DNA of 64,000 bases from G963677915 sp963677915 (GCA_963677915.2 CAXXGE010000028.1:62001-126000), one strand, 5' to 3'; shown: positions 52,401 to 60,975, numbered from the stretch's first letter. The notes: generated from the sequence alone by a model not told the origin. A program made the numbers and translations.

Positions 52401-53675
52401 AGGATACCACAACAGCTTCAAATCGAGAAAGGTACAATCAGGGACCGGAACAGGCGTATGGATGAAGAGCAAAGTGAAATCGAAGACGACCTGCATAGTC
52501 TTGAGGAAAAGAGGACATTGCTGAAAATCAAAAACGGCGCAAGCGGCTTTATGAATGACGAAGTCAAGACAAAGGCTTTAAGCAGTGCGCAGGCTGACGC
52601 ATTCGAGCAGAATGCTGACAAGATGGTTGGCCATCTGTTTTCAGCGCTGGAAGAAAGCACAAGAGCAGCGAAGAAAGGCTACGCGGAAGTGCTGAAGGGA
52701 AGGGAAACACTCGCGGACGGCCTGAATGCAATCTCATCCGATGCCAGGTTAAGAGAATCGGTCATCCGCAATGTGAGGAACAAGGAAAGCCTCGACGAAC
52801 TCCTTTCCTATCAAGACCAATTCGGTGAAGTCATTGACAAAACGATTCAGGTAGCAGAAGATGACAAAAGGGAAAGTGATACGGAACTCCAGACTTTCCT
52901 AAGGCATATTACTTCCTATGTCAGGAATGTGACGGAAGAACTGACTGCTATCGAGAAAAAGACAGCAGTCACCCTTGGAGCTGAAACGCAGCAGATTTAC
53001 CAGATCAGGCTGCCGGAATGGGAGGCCGAAGAAGGCAGGATTCTCCTTAGAAACTACATCAACCGGCTTATTGAGGAAACTGAACAGTCCGAAGATGCTC
53101 ATGGCATGTCTGAAGAGATGACAAGGATTCATCTGAAGGATCAACTGGATATTAGAAACCTTCTGAAAGTTGTGTTTGGTAACCAGAGCATCAAGGTGTC
53201 CTGCAGGAAAGTCTCAAACGGTCTGCGCATCTCAGCGAATGCTTCTACCTGGGAAAGTTCGAACAAATGGTCCGGCGGTGAGAAGTGGAGCAAGAATATG
53301 ACACTTTTCCTTGGGCTTATGAATTACATGGCTGAGAAGAAACAGCATCTCGACGAGCACCATAGAGGCAACCGTTCGGTCATACTCGACAACCCCTTTG
53401 GCAAAGCCTCAAGCGAACATGTGCTTGAACCCGTTTTTGCAGTAGCGAAAACGCTGGGATTCCAGGTGATTGCTTTGACTGCGCATGCAGAGGGCCAATT
53501 TATCAGCCGTTACTTCCCTGTCGTATACAGCTGCAGGCTCAGGCAGTCCAAAGATCCGTCCAAGCGTTTGATGGAACATGAAAGGACGGTCAACTATGCG
53601 TATCTCAGGGAGTATGCCCCCAAAACAATGATGCGTATGGAAGAAGTGGAGCAGATAGGGCTTTTCCAAGACTGA
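49470..53675 (+). CDS. JetC-like SMC/MukB-type ATPase
   Basis: The 1401-residue protein has the SMC plan: an N-terminal ATPase half-head with Walker A LLENGGGKTVFIQ (about 36-48), very long coiled-coil arms (about 270-640 and 690-1150) around a central hinge-like section, and a C-terminal half-head with the ABC signature KWSGGEKWSKNM (about 1268) and Walker B RSVILDNPFGKASS (about 1303), followed by ALTAHAEGQF (switch His). The residue after the Walker B Asp is Asn where many SMC proteins have Glu; NPFG is usual for this subgroup. It would extrude DNA loops with JetA and JetB. GGAGG precedes the start. No JetD nuclease gene follows: lipA begins 26 bases downstream. Confidence 0.85.
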   Translation: MPAISKIRFTNVIYENGGKRYNDDIFQFDGHNGAILLENGGGKTVFIQTALQAVLPHTEMAERKIKSTLMLEGAPAHVAIEWIVSDQPRRYALTAVSLYMENNKLQSVKYAYDYMANESNGIEELPFSLEGASGQLRPATRREISDYYLRMQKHHDNARVFSTIHEYNSHLEDHFKIIASEWRKMAVINSSEGNVDEFFSSCRTTEQLMNNLLIPVVEDAIAGEEGVQFVETFERQREHFKKNKLLHEKINESIQVKEALDRYVSIWRAYDKTKNACEEVKVQAKSLASYIDNRVDQVKQEMDWHDKDREVLKKDERRYLQMLESYEILKLEKDLELAAGGLGKALEQEKRVRDALSMYGMRKQNLEIHMLDRDIRRLEEKRQRLLKQMNQLGQSPEAEDIASLINENGSLIKGHFEYELELVGRELKKLREAETLEQFRKEKTATKLEKASETERTLLAEMTRAATVIDMLEDDMDEIKTALFEEDGIMTVEQAISRKSIEAAGLKQSALELKDVLSHLDDRMEDAIDERKALDSEMEELSYKLKESRVYVEACREAWDEIGIEMNEASIRKASLNADLDDRISLLENKRERLIEQSSCYISNEKDILGQLLGDVGFSYEVDRMAVLITGDENTGKLASKIKALEEKPPWSAAVIAKGLSNAATFIYQESGNRTASLEKLLDERKELESVLYTLKRKKDILDSIDKRYPLERLEEHLAVVSGAEEQLDSKRQRVAALLKEIEASTASRKATEEKLVGIKEALDALDQLISLGESFLEKQKAHSLASENHMSISRNHAEAKRERTAYEKELADTDDKLSGTKNERHAYEVERKVLLSSELYKEVIDHEAIGTRRSLESLVEERGRLKDEEKGINRNHLDAEEQIRDIVETLKSLQRELDRKKAEAKHPIEPIGVYYENELEDLYSKIKRLDSELAEILRENGSLDSEKLKLETKIQLLTEDVSRKYGSVYHFETAMERIPQQLQIEKGTIRDRNRRMDEEQSEIEDDLHSLEEKRTLLKIKNGASGFMNDEVKTKALSSAQADAFEQNADKMVGHLFSALEESTRAAKKGYAEVLKGRETLADGLNAISSDARLRESVIRNVRNKESLDELLSYQDQFGEVIDKTIQVAEDDKRESDTELQTFLRHITSYVRNVTEELTAIEKKTAVTLGAETQQIYQIRLPEWEAEEGRILLRNYINRLIEETEQSEDAHGMSEEMTRIHLKDQLDIRNLLKVVFGNQSIKVSCRKVSNGLRISANASTWESSNKWSGGEKWSKNMTLFLGLMNYMAEKKQHLDEHHRGNRSVILDNPFGKASSEHVLEPVFAVAKTLGFQVIALTAHAEGQFISRYFPVVYSCRLRQSKDPSKRLMEHERTVNYAYLREYAPKTMMRMEEVEQIGLFQD

Positions 53676-53701
53676 CAGACGCTATACTAGGAGATGGCAC
53701 C

Positions 53702-54547
53702 ATGGAAAGAAAGCCTTCATGGCTGAAAGTCAAGTTGACAGACACAGGAAAATACAATAGTGTGATGAAGATTCTGGAACGGCACAAGCTAGAGACAGTC
53801 TGCAGCGGTGCCAACTGCCCCAACAGGATCCACTGCTACAGCCAGAAGACGGCAGCGTTCCTTATCATGGGTCCGAATTGCACGCGCCATTGCCGTTTCT
53901 GTAATATTAAGGCGGATCCGGTTCGTTCAATTGATTCGCAAGAGCCTGAGAGGGTGGCTGAAGCCATCATGGAAATGTCGCTTGACTATGTCGTTATTAC
54001 ATCGGTTTCAAGAGATGATCTCGAAGACGGCGGAGCTGGAATGTTTGCCAGGACAATCGACTCTATAAGGAAAAAGAATCCAGCTGTCAAGGTAGAAGTC
54101 CTGATTCCGGATTTCCAGGGCAATCCGATTGCTCTCGGAACGGTGATTGACAGCAAGCCGGATGTGTTGAACCACAATGTCGAAACCGTTGAAAGGCTGT
54201 ACAAAGATGTGCGCCCGGAAGCCGACTACAGCAGAAGTCTGCAGGTTTTGAAGACTGCAAAAAACCTTGCACCGGAAACTGTGACAAAAAGTGGATTCAT
54301 GCTGGGACTCGGTGAGAAGGAAGAGGAGGTGGACAGACTCCTTGAAGACCTTAGAAGACACGATGTCGACCTTGTCACCATAGGTCAGTACCTTCCGCCA
54401 TCGAAAGACCATTACCCCCTTGCCGGCTATATTGAACCGGGAGTTTTCGAAAAGTGGAGAATCAAGGCAGAAAAAATGGGATTTAAAGGCGTGCAGAGCG
54501 GGCCGATGGTCCGAAGCTCGTACCATGCAAAGGAGTTATCATGTTGA
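53702..54547 (+). CDS. lipA: Lipoyl synthase (radical SAM)
   Basis: The 281-residue enzyme inserts two sulfurs into octanoyl groups on carrier proteins. Auxiliary-cluster cysteines are in CSGANCPNRIHCY (C-x4-C-x5-C, about residues 34-45), the SAM cluster in CTRHCRFCN (CxxxCxxC, about 60-67), and the C-terminal RSSYHA supplies the serine ligand. AGGAGATGGCACC lies just upstream. It overlaps ddl by 7 bases. No other lipoate genes or 2-oxoacid dehydrogenase genes are near, so the target (for example glycine-cleavage H protein) is elsewhere. Confidence 0.96.
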   Translation: MERKPSWLKVKLTDTGKYNSVMKILERHKLETVCSGANCPNRIHCYSQKTAAFLIMGPNCTRHCRFCNIKADPVRSIDSQEPERVAEAIMEMSLDYVVITSVSRDDLEDGGAGMFARTIDSIRKKNPAVKVEVLIPDFQGNPIALGTVIDSKPDVLNHNVETVERLYKDVRPEADYSRSLQVLKTAKNLAPETVTKSGFMLGLGEKEEEVDRLLEDLRRHDVDLVTIGQYLPPSKDHYPLAGYIEPGVFEKWRIKAEKMGFKGVQSGPMVRSSYHAKELSC

Positions 54548-55437
54548 AAGTAGGCATCATCATGGGAGGGAACTCGACGGAAAGGGAAGTATCGATCATG
54601 TCGGGTGAGGAATTCATAAAACATCTGAATAAGGAAAAATATGAGGCAGTGCCGGTCATAATTGAAAAACCGAAGGATATATTGGAATATGCAGGCAGAT
54701 TTGATGTGGCGCTTCTTGCCCTTCATGGAAAAAATGGCGAGGATGGCAAGGTGCAGGCGCTGCTGGAGGCCCTTGAAATTCCGTATACCGGAAGCGGAAT
54801 CGTTGGGAGCGCTTTGTGTATGGACAAGAATATGAGCAAGCTTGTCATGCGGAGCAAAGGCTTGATGACACCGAATTGGGTAATGGTCAAGAACCATACC
54901 GAGCTTGATATCCAGTTTTTTGAAGGTCTCGATCTTCCGGTGATTATCAAGCCGAATCAAGGCGGTTCCAGCATCGGTATCCAATTGGTTGACAAAAGGG
55001 AGGATATCCTTGGCGCTGTGGAAGAGGCTTTCAAGTACGATGACGAGGTTATTATTGAAGAGTTCATCAAAGGGCGCGAAATTACCTGCAGCATGTTGAA
55101 CGGCAAGATCATACCGGTTATCAGCATTGAACCGACGATGACTTTCTTTGGTTATGAAGACAAATATGTCGATGACGGTGCGAAGGAAGAGATTATGGAG
55201 CTTCCGGACAAGCAGCTTGAAGCTGTAACAGAAGCAGCGGAAACCTGCTGGCACCTGTTCAACCTGAAAGCATATGCAAGAATCGACATGATTATCGAGA
55301 ATGAAATGGTTTATATTATCGAAATAAACACGCTTCCCGGCATGACGAGGTTCAGCCTCCTTCCGAAAAGTGTTGCAGCCATGGGCGGCAGCTACTCGGA
55401 AGTTCTGGACGAAATAATCCAGGATGCGTTATACTAA
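54541..55437 (+). CDS. ddl: D-alanine--D-alanine ligase
   Basis: The 298-residue ATP-grasp enzyme joins two D-alanines for peptidoglycan. GIIMGGNSTEREVSIMSG (N-terminal substrate loop), LLALHGKNGEDGKVQALLEAL, VIIKPNQGGSSIGIQLV (ATP-binding), and YIIEINTLPGMTRFSLLPKS (magnesium and D-Ala binding) are all in place. At 298 residues it is at the short end for the family but complete. It starts inside the end of lipA (ATGTTGA). Confidence 0.95.
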   Translation: MLKVGIIMGGNSTEREVSIMSGEEFIKHLNKEKYEAVPVIIEKPKDILEYAGRFDVALLALHGKNGEDGKVQALLEALEIPYTGSGIVGSALCMDKNMSKLVMRSKGLMTPNWVMVKNHTELDIQFFEGLDLPVIIKPNQGGSSIGIQLVDKREDILGAVEEAFKYDDEVIIEEFIKGREITCSMLNGKIIPVISIEPTMTFFGYEDKYVDDGAKEEIMELPDKQLEAVTEAAETCWHLFNLKAYARIDMIIENEMVYIIEINTLPGMTRFSLLPKSVAAMGGSYSEVLDEIIQDALY

Positions 55438-55457
55438 AACAAAAACGGGGTGGGTCA

Positions 55458-55919
55458 ATGAAGATTCAGAGAAAAAAGAGACTGAGAAAACAGAAAAACG
55501 GATCAGGGCTTAAACTGCTTATCAGCCTTGGCATTATAGAAGGTCTTGCTGTCATCATCTACCAGGGGATACGCAAGCTAAAAGAAACATACCATAACTT
55601 CTTTTTGTTTAAAAATGAGAAACTTATCTATGAATATGATTTTCTCGGGGATTCCATGGCGGTCTGCGCCAGCCGTGTTATAGTAGAGCTTTATGACGCG
55701 GATTTTTATGAGAAAGGTCAGGAATTGGACATCTTCGCTGTGATGGGAGATATAACAATTCAGGTGCCTTCAGGCATGTCTGTCTATTTGGATATGGAAG
55801 GTTCGAAAAGCTTTCTGTCAGGTATCTATATTGCAGGGGCTGAAAACAATGAAGACGCCTATATCAGGCTGAAATGCAATCTGTATGCATCAAGAGTGGA
55901 AGTTGAGGAAATGGAATGA
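55458..55919 (+). CDS. Small membrane-anchored protein, LiaF-like C-terminal region
   Basis: The 153-residue protein has a very basic N-terminus (KIQRKKRLRKQKNG), one membrane segment (about 18-38) and a beta-rich remainder. The part SRVIVELYDADFYEKGQ then MGDITIQVPSGMSVYL resembles the end of LiaF/VanZ-associated stress proteins in which a repeated beta-helix follows membrane helices. The function is unknown; a link to cell-envelope stress is only suggested by that resemblance and by ddl upstream. GGGGTGGGTCA precedes the start; its stop overlaps the next ATG (ATGA). Confidence 0.55.
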   Translation: MKIQRKKRLRKQKNGSGLKLLISLGIIEGLAVIIYQGIRKLKETYHNFFLFKNEKLIYEYDFLGDSMAVCASRVIVELYDADFYEKGQELDIFAVMGDITIQVPSGMSVYLDMEGSKSFLSGIYIAGAENNEDAYIRLKCNLYASRVEVEEME

Positions 55920-56716
55920 AATTAATCAATATACTGGAAAGAAAATTTGGAAAATACGCAATCAAGCGTCTGATTGAGTACATCATCATAGGTAATGTGA
56001 TCGCCTTCATCATGATGCTGGTATCACCGGCTTTGGTATCAAGACTTGTTCTTGTACCGCAGCTTGTGATGCAGGGCGAAGTGTGGAGAATCATTACGTT
56101 TCTGATGATACCGCCAAGCTCCAGTCCGATTTTCATAATTTTCGCACTGTACATCTTCTATATGTACGGAACCGGACTTGAGCACGCATGGGGCGCCTTC
56201 AAGTTCAATGTCTACTATTTCATCGGCGTCATAGCGACCATTGTCATTTCCCTTGTTTTCGGTGTCAGTGCAACCAATTCATATCTGAACCTATCGCTGC
56301 TGCTGGCGTTCGCCGCCCTGTATCCGGATGTCGAGCTGAGGCTGTTTTTCGTGCTGCCGATTAAAATCAGGTATATCGGCTGGTTCACATGGGGTATACT
56401 GGCCTTCAGCGCCTTCACAGGCGGATTTGCAACACGCATGCTTATTGTAGCAGCGGTCATCAACTATTTTGTCTTCTTCGGCAAAGCGCTGCTCACCAGG
56501 TCCAGACAGGCCGGAAAGCATCAAGTAAAGAAGAAGGTGTACAAGGAAAAGGCAAAAGTCATCAGGCCATCCTTTCACAAATGCACAGTATGCGGAAAAA
56601 CAGAACTGGATGACCCAATGGAGGAGTTCAGATATTGCTCTAAATGTGATGGGCATTATGAATACTGTTCCGAGCACCTATCGAATCATGAACATATCAA
56701 GAAAAGCGAAGAATAA
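55916..56716 (+). CDS. Rhomboid-like membrane protein with C-terminal zinc-ribbon
   Basis: The 266-residue protein has about six membrane segments (about 20-38, 68-86, 96-118, 123-138, 152-165, 170-188) in a rhomboid-type arrangement (GEVWRIITFLMIPP, then GTGLEHAWGAFKFNVYYFIG). GVSA could be the degenerate GxSx site, but no His is present in the place of the catalytic HxGG motif (AFTGGFATR), so protease activity is doubtful. The cytoplasmic tail has basic residues, then CTVCGK ... YCSKCDGHYEYCSEH, a probable metal-binding domain. It forms a transcript with the preceding gene. Confidence 0.7.
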   Translation: MKLINILERKFGKYAIKRLIEYIIIGNVIAFIMMLVSPALVSRLVLVPQLVMQGEVWRIITFLMIPPSSSPIFIIFALYIFYMYGTGLEHAWGAFKFNVYYFIGVIATIVISLVFGVSATNSYLNLSLLLAFAALYPDVELRLFFVLPIKIRYIGWFTWGILAFSAFTGGFATRMLIVAAVINYFVFFGKALLTRSRQAGKHQVKKKVYKEKAKVIRPSFHKCTVCGKTELDDPMEEFRYCSKCDGHYEYCSEHLSNHEHIKKSEE

Positions 56717-56738
56717 ACCGGTGCAGCACAATGGTGCG

Positions 56739-57164
56739 CTACACCAGCAGCTTCAAAGACATTCTATCCAGTTCCATATTGATTTTCACCAGGTCATGAG
56801 ATGCCGTAAAAGCCTGGCTTATGATGATATCCCGACAGTCCTTGGGATATAGCTTGCGGTAGCCGGCTTTAGCCAGCAGGGATTGCATGTCACCGATGCT
56901 CAGCTTGATGCCGATGCCAAGCATGATAAGCCTATCCCGTGATGGGTTTTTGAAGCCGGACAGTATCTGGTAGGCTGTGCTTTTGGGAATCTGGGATCTT
57001 AGGACTGCCTGCTTCTTCTTGACACCGTATTTACGGATCAGTGCAGCCAACAGTTCGTGGATTGATGCCGAGTTCAGGCTCTTTTCATATTCTGCAATAA
57101 AAGAGGACGCGTCCTTGGCGGTATAGAGTGCTTTCTCAAGAAAAACCGTTTCAAATTCTTTCAT
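56739..57164 (-). CDS. Helix-turn-helix protein (Xre-like)
   Basis: The 141-residue cytoplasmic protein contains a Cro/C1-like fold in its middle: LRSQIPKSTAYQILSGFKNPSRDRLIMLGIG (about 54-86), with helices for DNA recognition. The segment LLAKAGYRKLYPKDCRDIIIS is typical of small Firmicute regulators that sit alone or near kinase genes. The target is unknown. AGGTGAGTTAAAT lies upstream of the start. It is convergent with the rhomboid-like gene and divergent from serC. Confidence 0.7.
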   Translation of the reverse strand: MKEFETVFLEKALYTAKDASSFIAEYEKSLNSASIHELLAALIRKYGVKKKQAVLRSQIPKSTAYQILSGFKNPSRDRLIMLGIGIKLSIGDMQSLLAKAGYRKLYPKDCRDIIISQAFTASHDLVKINMELDRMSLKLLV

Positions 57165-57273
57165 ATTTAACTCACCTCAGGGCAATTATAACATAGTGCT
57201 GATGGAGAGAAAAGAAATGGTTAAAAAAATAACAAAAAACCTATGAATTCCTGTTAAAATATGTTTAAACGCA

Positions 57274-57302
57274 TTGACGATAATAGGTTAATCGTATATA
57301 GT
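57274..57302 (+). promoter_or_regulatory. Promoter of serC-serA operon
   Basis: TTGACG (57274-57279) and TATAGT (57297-57302) are 17 bases apart; the leader is about 65 bases and AT-rich. I see no T-box or riboswitch fold in it. Confidence 0.65.
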
Positions 57303-57374
57303 ATACTTAATTGTTTAAAATTAGTATCATAAATTTTAATCGTTAATAAATTATCAATCTAGGAGTGAAAAATC

Positions 57375-58457
57375 ATGGAACGAGTCTATAATTTCTCAGC
57401 AGGACCATCTGCATTACCGGTGCCGGTATTGGAACAGGCAGCATCCGAAATGCTTAATTACAAAGGAACAGGCATGTCTGTCATGGAGATGAGCCACAGG
57501 TCAGCGGCCTATCAGAATATCATCGATACAGCAGAAAAAAATCTTCGTGAAATCATGAACATACCAGACAACTATAAGGTGCTGTTCCTTCAAGGTGGTG
57601 CATCCCTGCAGTTCGCTATGGTGCCGCTTAATCTTATGACAGGTTCCGGTAAAGCTGATTTCGTCAATACTGGTGTCTGGTCCAAGAAGGCAATCAAGGA
57701 GGCTCAGAAATTCGGAAAGGTCAATGTGGTTACCAGTTCCGAAGATGCAACATTCAACTACATTCCTGAAATCGACAAGAGCAAGCTGGACCCTGAAGCA
57801 GACTACTTCTACTATACAAGCAACAACACAATATACGGAACAAGATTCTACAGTGTTCCTGATGCAGGCGGAAAGACACTCGTGTGCGACATGAGTTCGG
57901 ATATATTGTCCCAGCCGGTTGATGTCGAGAAGTACGGAATCATCTTCGCGGGTGCACAGAAGAATATGGGACCTGCAGGGCTGACGGTGGCAATCGTTAG
58001 GGAAGACCTGATCGGCAAGGCGCCGGAATCTGTACCAACCATGCTCAATTACGAGACACATGCAAGCAATGGCTCCATGTTCAATACGCCGCCTACATAC
58101 AGTATTTATGTGGCTGGTCTTGTCTTTGAATGGATCAAGTCCCTGGGAGGACTTGAGGGCATGAAGAAGAGGAATGAAGAAAAGGCGGCTGTACTCTACG
58201 ACTACCTGGATTCAAGTGAATTTTTCAAGGCAACCGTCGGAAAAAAAGACCGCTCGCTCATGAATATACCTTTCGTATCTCCAAGTGCTGAGATGGATAA
58301 GAAATTCATTGCATATGCTGCGGAGAACGGACTTGTCAACCTGAAGGGACACCGTTCAGTTGGCGGTATGCGTGCGAGCATATATAACGCTATGGAAAAA
58401 CAAGGCGTTGAAAAACTTGTTGAGCTTATGAAAGCTTTCGAGGCAGAAAACAAATAG
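57375..58457 (+). CDS. serC: Phosphoserine aminotransferase
   Basis: The 360-residue PLP enzyme converts 3-phosphohydroxypyruvate and glutamate to phosphoserine. YNFSAGPSALPVPVLEQA is the characteristic N-terminus, SHRSAAY and FLQGGASLQF are substrate and cofactor contacts, IFAGAQKNMGPAG carries the PLP lysine (about residue 198), and HRSVGGMRASIYNAM is the C-terminal signature. TAGGAGTG lies 9 bases upstream. It is followed by serA after 25 bases. Confidence 0.97.
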   Translation: MERVYNFSAGPSALPVPVLEQAASEMLNYKGTGMSVMEMSHRSAAYQNIIDTAEKNLREIMNIPDNYKVLFLQGGASLQFAMVPLNLMTGSGKADFVNTGVWSKKAIKEAQKFGKVNVVTSSEDATFNYIPEIDKSKLDPEADYFYYTSNNTIYGTRFYSVPDAGGKTLVCDMSSDILSQPVDVEKYGIIFAGAQKNMGPAGLTVAIVREDLIGKAPESVPTMLNYETHASNGSMFNTPPTYSIYVAGLVFEWIKSLGGLEGMKKRNEEKAAVLYDYLDSSEFFKATVGKKDRSLMNIPFVSPSAEMDKKFIAYAAENGLVNLKGHRSVGGMRASIYNAMEKQGVEKLVELMKAFEAENK

Positions 58458-58482
58458 AATCATATCAACCGGGAGGATTAAC

Positions 58483-59655
58483 ATGTTCACTATTAAAACA
58501 CTTAATGAAATCGATAAGCAGGGATTGGATAAGTTCAGCGACAATTATGTCATAGAAGACAATGATCAGGCTGACGGCATCGTACTTAGAAGCTTCAAGA
58601 TGCACGATTATCCCCTGAATGATAACTTGAAGGCAATTGCAAGAGCGGGCGCAGGCGTCAACAATGTACCTGTAGACAAGTGCTCGGAAAAAGGTATCGT
58701 TGTATTCAACACACCGGGTGCCAACGCCAATGGTGTTAAGGAACTCGTCATTGCAGGACTGCTTATGTCATCCAGAGACATCGCAGGATCCATAGACTGG
58801 GCCAAAACGCTTGTCGGCAAAGGCGATGAAGTACCAAAACTTGTCGAGTCTGGCAAAAAGGCATTCGGCGGACCTGAGATCAAAGGCAAGACGCTAGGTG
58901 TTATCGGCCTTGGTGCTATCGGTGTCATTGTAGCCAATGCAGCCAGCGCTCTGGGCATGAACGTGCTTGGATATGATCCTTACATATCAGTAGCAGCTGC
59001 ATGGGGACTTTCCAGGAACGTTAAGCGGGCTGATTCCTATGAAGAGCTCTTTGCGGCATCAGACTATATAACTATGCATATGCCTCTTCTTCCTGATACG
59101 ACCAAGTTTATCAATGAACAAAGAATTGCTCAGATGAAAGACGGCGTTCGGATCTTGAACTTCTCCCGTGGCGAGCTGGTTGATGATGATGCGATTGAAG
59201 TGGCGCTGAAATCCGGCAAGGTTTCAAAATACGTCACCGATTTCCCTAATGCCAAAACAGTCGGCATGGAGAATGTCATTGCAATCCCTCATCTGGGTGC
59301 GTCCACACCTGAATCTGAAGTGAACTGCGCAATCATGGCAGTGGAACAGATCAGAGACTATCTTGAAAACGGCAATATCAGGAATTCCGTCAACTACCCT
59401 GACTGCGACCTTGGCATATGCAGAACGGCGGCTAGGGTGACAATCAACCATAAAAACATACCGAATATGGTCGGACAGATTACCGCAATCATGGGCACAC
59501 AGAACCTGAACATTGCGGATATGATCAACAAGAGCAGAAAAGAATGGGCATATACCGTTCTTGATGTCGAAGGCAACGTGACAGATGAGATGGTAAAAGC
59601 CCTTAGCGATATCGAAGGTATCGTCAAGGTAAGGGTATTCAAGAAGGAGGTTTGA
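58483..59655 (+). CDS. serA: D-3-phosphoglycerate dehydrogenase
   Basis: The 390-residue enzyme oxidises 3-phosphoglycerate, the first step of serine synthesis. GVIGLGAIGVIVANAASALGM binds NAD, ILNFSRGELVDDDA holds the catalytic Arg, and IPHLGASTPES the catalytic His. The C-terminal about 75 residues (NMVGQITAIMGTQNLNIADMINKS ... VKVRVF) form an ACT domain, so serine feedback is possible. GGGAGG precedes the start. It is coupled to serC and to the DUF1015 gene 1 base later. Confidence 0.96.
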   Translation: MFTIKTLNEIDKQGLDKFSDNYVIEDNDQADGIVLRSFKMHDYPLNDNLKAIARAGAGVNNVPVDKCSEKGIVVFNTPGANANGVKELVIAGLLMSSRDIAGSIDWAKTLVGKGDEVPKLVESGKKAFGGPEIKGKTLGVIGLGAIGVIVANAASALGMNVLGYDPYISVAAAWGLSRNVKRADSYEELFAASDYITMHMPLLPDTTKFINEQRIAQMKDGVRILNFSRGELVDDDAIEVALKSGKVSKYVTDFPNAKTVGMENVIAIPHLGASTPESEVNCAIMAVEQIRDYLENGNIRNSVNYPDCDLGICRTAARVTINHKNIPNMVGQITAIMGTQNLNIADMINKSRKEWAYTVLDVEGNVTDEMVKALSDIEGIVKVRVFKKEV

Positions 59656-59656
59656 T

Positions 59657-60901
59657 ATGTCTACAATTAAACCATTCAGAGCAGTAAGGCCGACACAGGA
59701 CAGGGTTTCGGAGGTAGCAGCGCTGCCATACGATGTCTACAGTTCTGATGAAGCAAGGGAAGTGGTGGCGGACAAACCCTACAGCTTCCTGAAAATAGAC
59801 AGGGCAGAAACCTTTTTTGAAAAAGGTATAGATATATACAGTCAACAGGTTTATGAAAAAGCCAGAGATACGCTGTATGGATGGCTTGAGGAGGGCATAC
59901 TCATTCAAGAGGAACAGGAAGCCCTTTATCTATATGAACTTGTGATGGACGGCAGAAGCCAGACGGGCATTGTTGCCTGCACATCCATTGATGAGTATCT
60001 GAACAATACAATCAAGAAGCATGAAAAAACTCGTGCTGACAAAGAGCAGGACAGAATCAACCACGTTGACTTCTGTGATGCGAATACCGGACCGATTTTT
60101 CTCACATACAGACATCAGGCGGCTATCGACAGCAAAGTTAAAGAAGTCATGAGCCAGAACAGTCCTATTTATGATATGGTTGCTGATGACGGCATCGTAC
60201 ACAGATGCTGGAAGATTGACAGCAGCGAGGATGTGGCGCTTCTTGTCGAAAGCTTCAAGGGCATCGACAGCCTGTATATCGCTGATGGACACCATAGAGC
60301 TGCATCCGCATGCAAAGTGGGTCTGAAAAGAAGAGAAGAGAATCCTGGTTACGATGGCAGCGAAGAATTCAACTACTTCCTATCGGTAATTTTCCCTGAC
60401 AACCAGCTCAAAATCATGGACTACAATCGAGTTGTCAAAGACTTGAACGGCATGAGCCATCACGAATTCCTTGATGATATGCTTCATCAGTTCGAGCTGC
60501 TTGAAAGTTCGGAAAATCAGATTCGACCTGTCAAAAAAGGTACTTTCTCCATGTTTATGGATGGCAGATGGTACCTCTATGAAGCCAAGACAGGCACTTT
60601 CGACAGCAGTGACCCAGTGCTTAGCCTGGATGTTTCCATCCTGCAGCTTAACGTTCTTTCTCCTTTGCTTGGCATAGGCGATCCAAGAACGGACAAGAGA
60701 ATCGATTTTGTAGGGGGCATAAGGGGCCTCAAGGAACTGGAAAGACGCTGCAGCGTCGATATGGAATTAGCCTTTGCAATGGTACCGACATCGGTAGACG
60801 AGCTGATGGCCATCGCTGATGCGGACGAACTGATGCCGCCGAAGTCCACTTGGTTCGAACCGAAACTGCGGTCGGGCATATTCATTCACTTATTGAAATA
60901 A
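59657..60901 (+). CDS. DUF1015 family protein
   Basis: The 414-residue cytoplasmic protein belongs to the DUF1015 (SerC-associated) family. RAVRPTQDRVSEVAALPYDVYSSDEAR at the start, THEKTRADKE-like KHEKTRADKEQDRINH, and IADGHHRAASA are family marks; the last may bind a metal or phosphate. The function is not established; members commonly follow serC-serA, as here, which suggests a role in serine metabolism. It starts 1 base after the serA stop with AAGGAGG upstream, and a terminator follows it. Confidence 0.9.
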   Translation: MSTIKPFRAVRPTQDRVSEVAALPYDVYSSDEAREVVADKPYSFLKIDRAETFFEKGIDIYSQQVYEKARDTLYGWLEEGILIQEEQEALYLYELVMDGRSQTGIVACTSIDEYLNNTIKKHEKTRADKEQDRINHVDFCDANTGPIFLTYRHQAAIDSKVKEVMSQNSPIYDMVADDGIVHRCWKIDSSEDVALLVESFKGIDSLYIADGHHRAASACKVGLKRREENPGYDGSEEFNYFLSVIFPDNQLKIMDYNRVVKDLNGMSHHEFLDDMLHQFELLESSENQIRPVKKGTFSMFMDGRWYLYEAKTGTFDSSDPVLSLDVSILQLNVLSPLLGIGDPRTDKRIDFVGGIRGLKELERRCSVDMELAFAMVPTSVDELMAIADADELMPPKSTWFEPKLRSGIFIHLLK

Positions 60902-60905
60902 CATA

Positions 60906-60943
60906 AAGCGGAGCAGTATCATTGGATAATGTTCCGCTTTTTT
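60906..60943 (+). terminator. Rho-independent terminator after serine operon
   Basis: AAGCGGA pairs with TCCGCTT; the loop of 20 bases can extend the stem partly. TTTTTT follows. Confidence 0.82.
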
Positions 60944-60975
60944 ACATTTATTTTAATTATTTGCATACAGGACTA

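Noticed and set aside
47256..53675. Calling the operon a complete Wadjet defence system
   Set aside because: JetD, needed for DNA cutting, is absent from the window and the operon is surrounded by housekeeping genes (asd, lipA), not by other defence genes.
57165..57374. T-box or serine-related riboswitch upstream of serC
   Set aside because: No T-box sequence, no specifier hairpin and no terminator in the leader, which is only about 65 bases after the predicted start of transcription.
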